Positions 63,001 to 64,000 of a stretch of DNA of 64,000 nucleotides are shown one piece after another. Origin of the DNA: a virus; the IMG/VR virus record IMGVR_UViG_3300049846_000628, positions 147,202 through 211,201 of that record. The stretch is one strand, 5' to 3'. Below the pieces are notes generated by a model, which saw only the letters and a program-made list of their open reading frames with translations, was not told where the DNA came from and searched no databases. The translations under genes were made by a program, and so were the position numbers. Within the stretch, counting starts at the first letter, position 1. Every line of letters starts with the position of its first letter.

Positions 63001-64000
63001 ACATTTCCACCAATGGTTGGGTTTGGTGAAAAAGAGATAACAGGCGTTGAACCTTCGCCAGTTCCTCCAGTAACAGTTATTTGACCTACAGTTCCAGAAA
63101 TTGACTGAACATAATCTCCAGTAGTGTCACTACCTAAAGCAACACTATTAGGTTGAATAGTTGCCGCTAATGATACATTACCAGTTCCATTGAAACTGAT
63201 TGGAGACGCAATAATATCACCAGTGATTTCGAATGTTCTTGAGTTTTGAAGTGCGGTCGCTACACCTGCCGTGGAAGCATAAGTAGCAATACCACTTGAG
63301 GTTGCATAAGTTGCTACACCTGCCGTGGAAGCATAAGTAGCAATACCACTTGAGGTTGCATAAGTTGCTATACCAGCATAAGTAGCATAAGTTGCTATAC
63401 CAGCATTAGTAGCATAAGTTGCTATACCAGCATAAGTAGCATAAGTTGCTATACCACTTGAGGTTGCATAAGTTGCTATACCACTTGAGGTTGCATAAGT
63501 TGCTATACCAGCATTAGTAGCATAAGTTGCTATACCAGCATAAGTAGCATAAGTTGCTATACCAGCATTAGTAGCATAAGTTGCTACACCTGCCGTGGAA
63601 GCATAAGTAGCAATACCACTTGAGGTTGCATAAGTTGCTATACCAGCATTAGTAGCATAAGTTGCTATACCAGCATAAGTAGCATAAGACACAATACCAG
63701 CATTAGTAGCATAAGTTGCTACACCTGCCGTGGAAGCATAAGTAGCAATACCAGCATAAGTAGCATAAGTTGCTATACCAGCATAAGTAGCATAAGTTGC
63801 TACACCTGCCGTGGAAGCATAAGTAGCAATACCAGCATTAGTAGCATAAGTTGCTATACCAGCATAAGTAGCATAAGTTGCTATACCAGCATAAGTAGCA
63901 TAAGTTGCTACACCTGCCGTGGAAGCATAAGTAGCAATACCAGCATTAGTAGCATAAGTTGCTATACCAGCATAAGTAGCATAAGTTGCTATACCAGCAT
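60093..64000 (-). CDS. Very long repeat fibre with C-terminal S74 chaperone (partial, runs off right edge)
   Basis: Open from the stop at 60093 to the window edge, so the N-terminus is outside. From the N side: a 9-residue repeat (AGIATYATN type), a beta fibre domain (QNSRTFEITGDIIASPISF, IGGNVTIGNDLQVNNN), a 12-residue repeat (SGFSTFSGYANV type, about 40 copies), another beta domain, and an S74 domain (SDKKLKTDVQTIENALEKV, GVIAQEVEEIIPEV, YGNIVGLLIEAIKEQ). S74 drives trimerisation and self-cleavage. Likely the long tail fibre. Confidence 0.82.
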   Translation of the reverse strand, partial: AGIATYATYAGIATYATNAGIATYASTAGVATYATYAGIATYATYAGIATYATNAGIATYASTAGVATYATYAGIATYATYAGIATYASTAGVATYATNAGIVSYATYAGIATYATNAGIATYATSSGIATYASTAGVATYATNAGIATYATYAGIATYATNAGIATYATSSGIATYATSSGIATYATYAGIATYATNAGIATYATYAGIATYATSSGIATYASTAGVATYATSSGIATYASTAGVATALQNSRTFEITGDIIASPISFNGTGNVSLAATIQPNSVALGSDTTGDYVQSISGTVGQITVTGGTGEGSTPVISFSPNPTIGGNVTIGNDLQVNNNLNVTGNITVGGTSAYVIVQDFRVSDADIILGFTTNSSNQDASTDTTANHGGIAIASTEGNPLVQLVNVAIGESLPATYKKFMWFQAGAFAGLNTDAWLSNYAIGIGSTQFPSGTRLAAGSVQFTERDLAVVRNINASGIITAASFSGNATSATYANVAGFSTFSGYSNTSGFSTFSGYSNTSGFSTFSGYANVSGFSTFSGYSNVAGVATYSNASGVATYSNVSGFSTFSGYSNTSGFSTFSGYSNVAGVATYSNASGVATYSNVSGFSTFSGYANVSGFSTFSGYSNTSGVSTFSGYANVSGIATYANTSGVSTFSGYANVSGIATYANTSGVSTFSGYANVSGFSTFSGYANVSGFSTFSGYSNVAGVATYSNVSGFSTFSGYANTSGVSTFSGYANVSGFSTFSGYANVSGFSTFSGYSNVAGVATYSNVSGFSTFSGYANVSGFSTFSGYANVSGIATYANTSGVSTFSGYANVSGIATYANTSGVSTFSGYANVSGFSTFSGYANTSGVSTYAVTAGVSTYSGVSGFSTFSGYANVSGIATYAVTAGVSTYSGVSGFSTFSGYSNTSGFSTFSGYANTSGVSTFSGYANTSGFSTFSGYSNTSGVSTYAVTAGVSTYSGVSGFSTFSGYSNTSGFSTFSGYSNVAGIATFATSAGISTNLKGGSGGTIVYQSAADTTAFLANGSSGQILQSNGGTSAPSWVNAAPSNAITGLTVRDEGTIIGAANSISQLNFVGSNVIATATAATGIATITISDNIVGTGLSISGISTIGNFRITPVGTGATVGGIGVTYFGDGSSLTGISAGLTVTDDTSTNATRYVLFDDATSGTVTSINVSSTKLTFNPSTGNLVAGGTVTANSDKKLKTDVQTIENALEKVLSLRGVEFTRIDNGDKQIGVIAQEVEEIIPEVVYPKQPAPNNETKSVAYGNIVGLLIEAIKEQNKEIQELKRRLEEG
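61010..62515. repeat. 36-base tandem repeat zone
   Basis: The plus strand alternates variants of CCAGAGAACGTAGAGAATCC; encodes SGFSTFSGYANV-type 12-residue units with Ala-Thr-Tyr variants (SGIATYAN). Confidence 0.85.
61636..61982. repeat. 171-base tandem duplication in long fibre gene
   Basis: 61636-61811 and 61807-61982 are identical, offset 171 bases (57 codons). It lies in the 12-residue repeat zone of the 60093 gene. Confidence 0.82.
63250..64000. repeat. 27-base tandem repeat zone at right edge
   Basis: Variants of AGCATAAGTTGCTATACC repeat every 27 bases and continue beyond the window; they encode AGIATYATN-type 9-residue units. Confidence 0.85.

Noticed and set aside
61010-64000. Regular short repeats that could suggest a CRISPR array
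   Set aside because: Repeats are in frame (9 and 12 codons), encode a fibre protein with an S74 end, and have no unique spacers or cas genes.
1-64000. Host-derived photosynthesis genes (psbA, psbD, hli) expected in cyanophages
   Set aside because: None seen in this window; their absence here says nothing about the rest of the genome.

Overview
The window looks like part of a T4-like myovirus genome, most probably a cyanophage or a close aquatic relative (Kyanoviridae-like). The evidence is AT-rich DNA, densely overlapping genes, and recognisable T4 core genes: 32, 33, 59, 4, 48, 53, 26 and the baseplate hub. It also has PhoH, ThyX, glutaredoxin, a DUF1825-type protein otherwise typical of cyanobacteria, and cyanophage-style fibre proteins (tail-collar and S74 chaperone C-termini). 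No photosynthesis gene was seen. Assignments come from reading the sequence alone; no database search was run.

Layout. 1-773: the start of a dTDP-glucose 4,6-dehydratase-like gene that runs off the left edge. 766-9582: a hyperplastic region of about 30 small, mostly unknown minus-strand genes joined by ATGA-type overlaps. It is broken by three stem-loop plus promoter cassettes (PeSL type) and ends in an SF2 helicase. 9723-17165: two large fibre or collar genes. 17188-18913: a GIY-YIG gene, three tRNAs and two small genes with good sigma70-type promoters. 18920-29166: fibre and baseplate-hub genes, including a two-domain tail lysin, a likely tape measure and gp26 with a small downstream partner. 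29207-32412: the only plus-strand block (gp4, a GIY-YIG gene, an unknown gene, gp48, gp53). 32398-40837: a Mom-like gene and the replication and late-transcription block (32, DUF1825, 59, 33, PD-(D/E)XK nuclease, PhoH, ThyX, glutaredoxin), with inserted mobile genes. 40994-49383: glycosyltransferases, UDP-galactopyranose mutase and methyltransferases. 49429-64000: four very long repetitive fibre genes, the last running off the right edge.

Most notable points. (i) Three fibre proteins carry about 55 degenerate Asp-box repeats set as arrays into different places of a common glycine-rich fibre-tip module, with perfect DNA duplications that indicate recent rearrangement. (ii) gp26 ends on T TTT TTC in the correct phase, with a Shine-Dalgarno-like GGAGGG upstream and a -1 frame that enters the next small gene, which points to a programmed frameshift before the tape measure. 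(iii) All three homing-endonuclease genes and one further basic-protein gene are preceded by inverted-repeat arms around an exact TATAAATA late promoter, a device that would limit translation to late transcripts. (iv) PeSL cassettes share a TTTCTG element next to the -10 box. (v) There is a class II tRNA with an apparent UAU anticodon and a possible small RNA at 40866-40962.

The genes fit together as a virion-assembly and adsorption region. Hub, tube and lysin proteins build the baseplate and puncture apparatus, and the long fibres provide recognition. The sugar genes beside the fibres could modify them or host surface glycans. The replication block supplies ssDNA binding, helicase loading, nucleotide synthesis and late-promoter activation. 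No gap of more than 300 bases lacks a gene.
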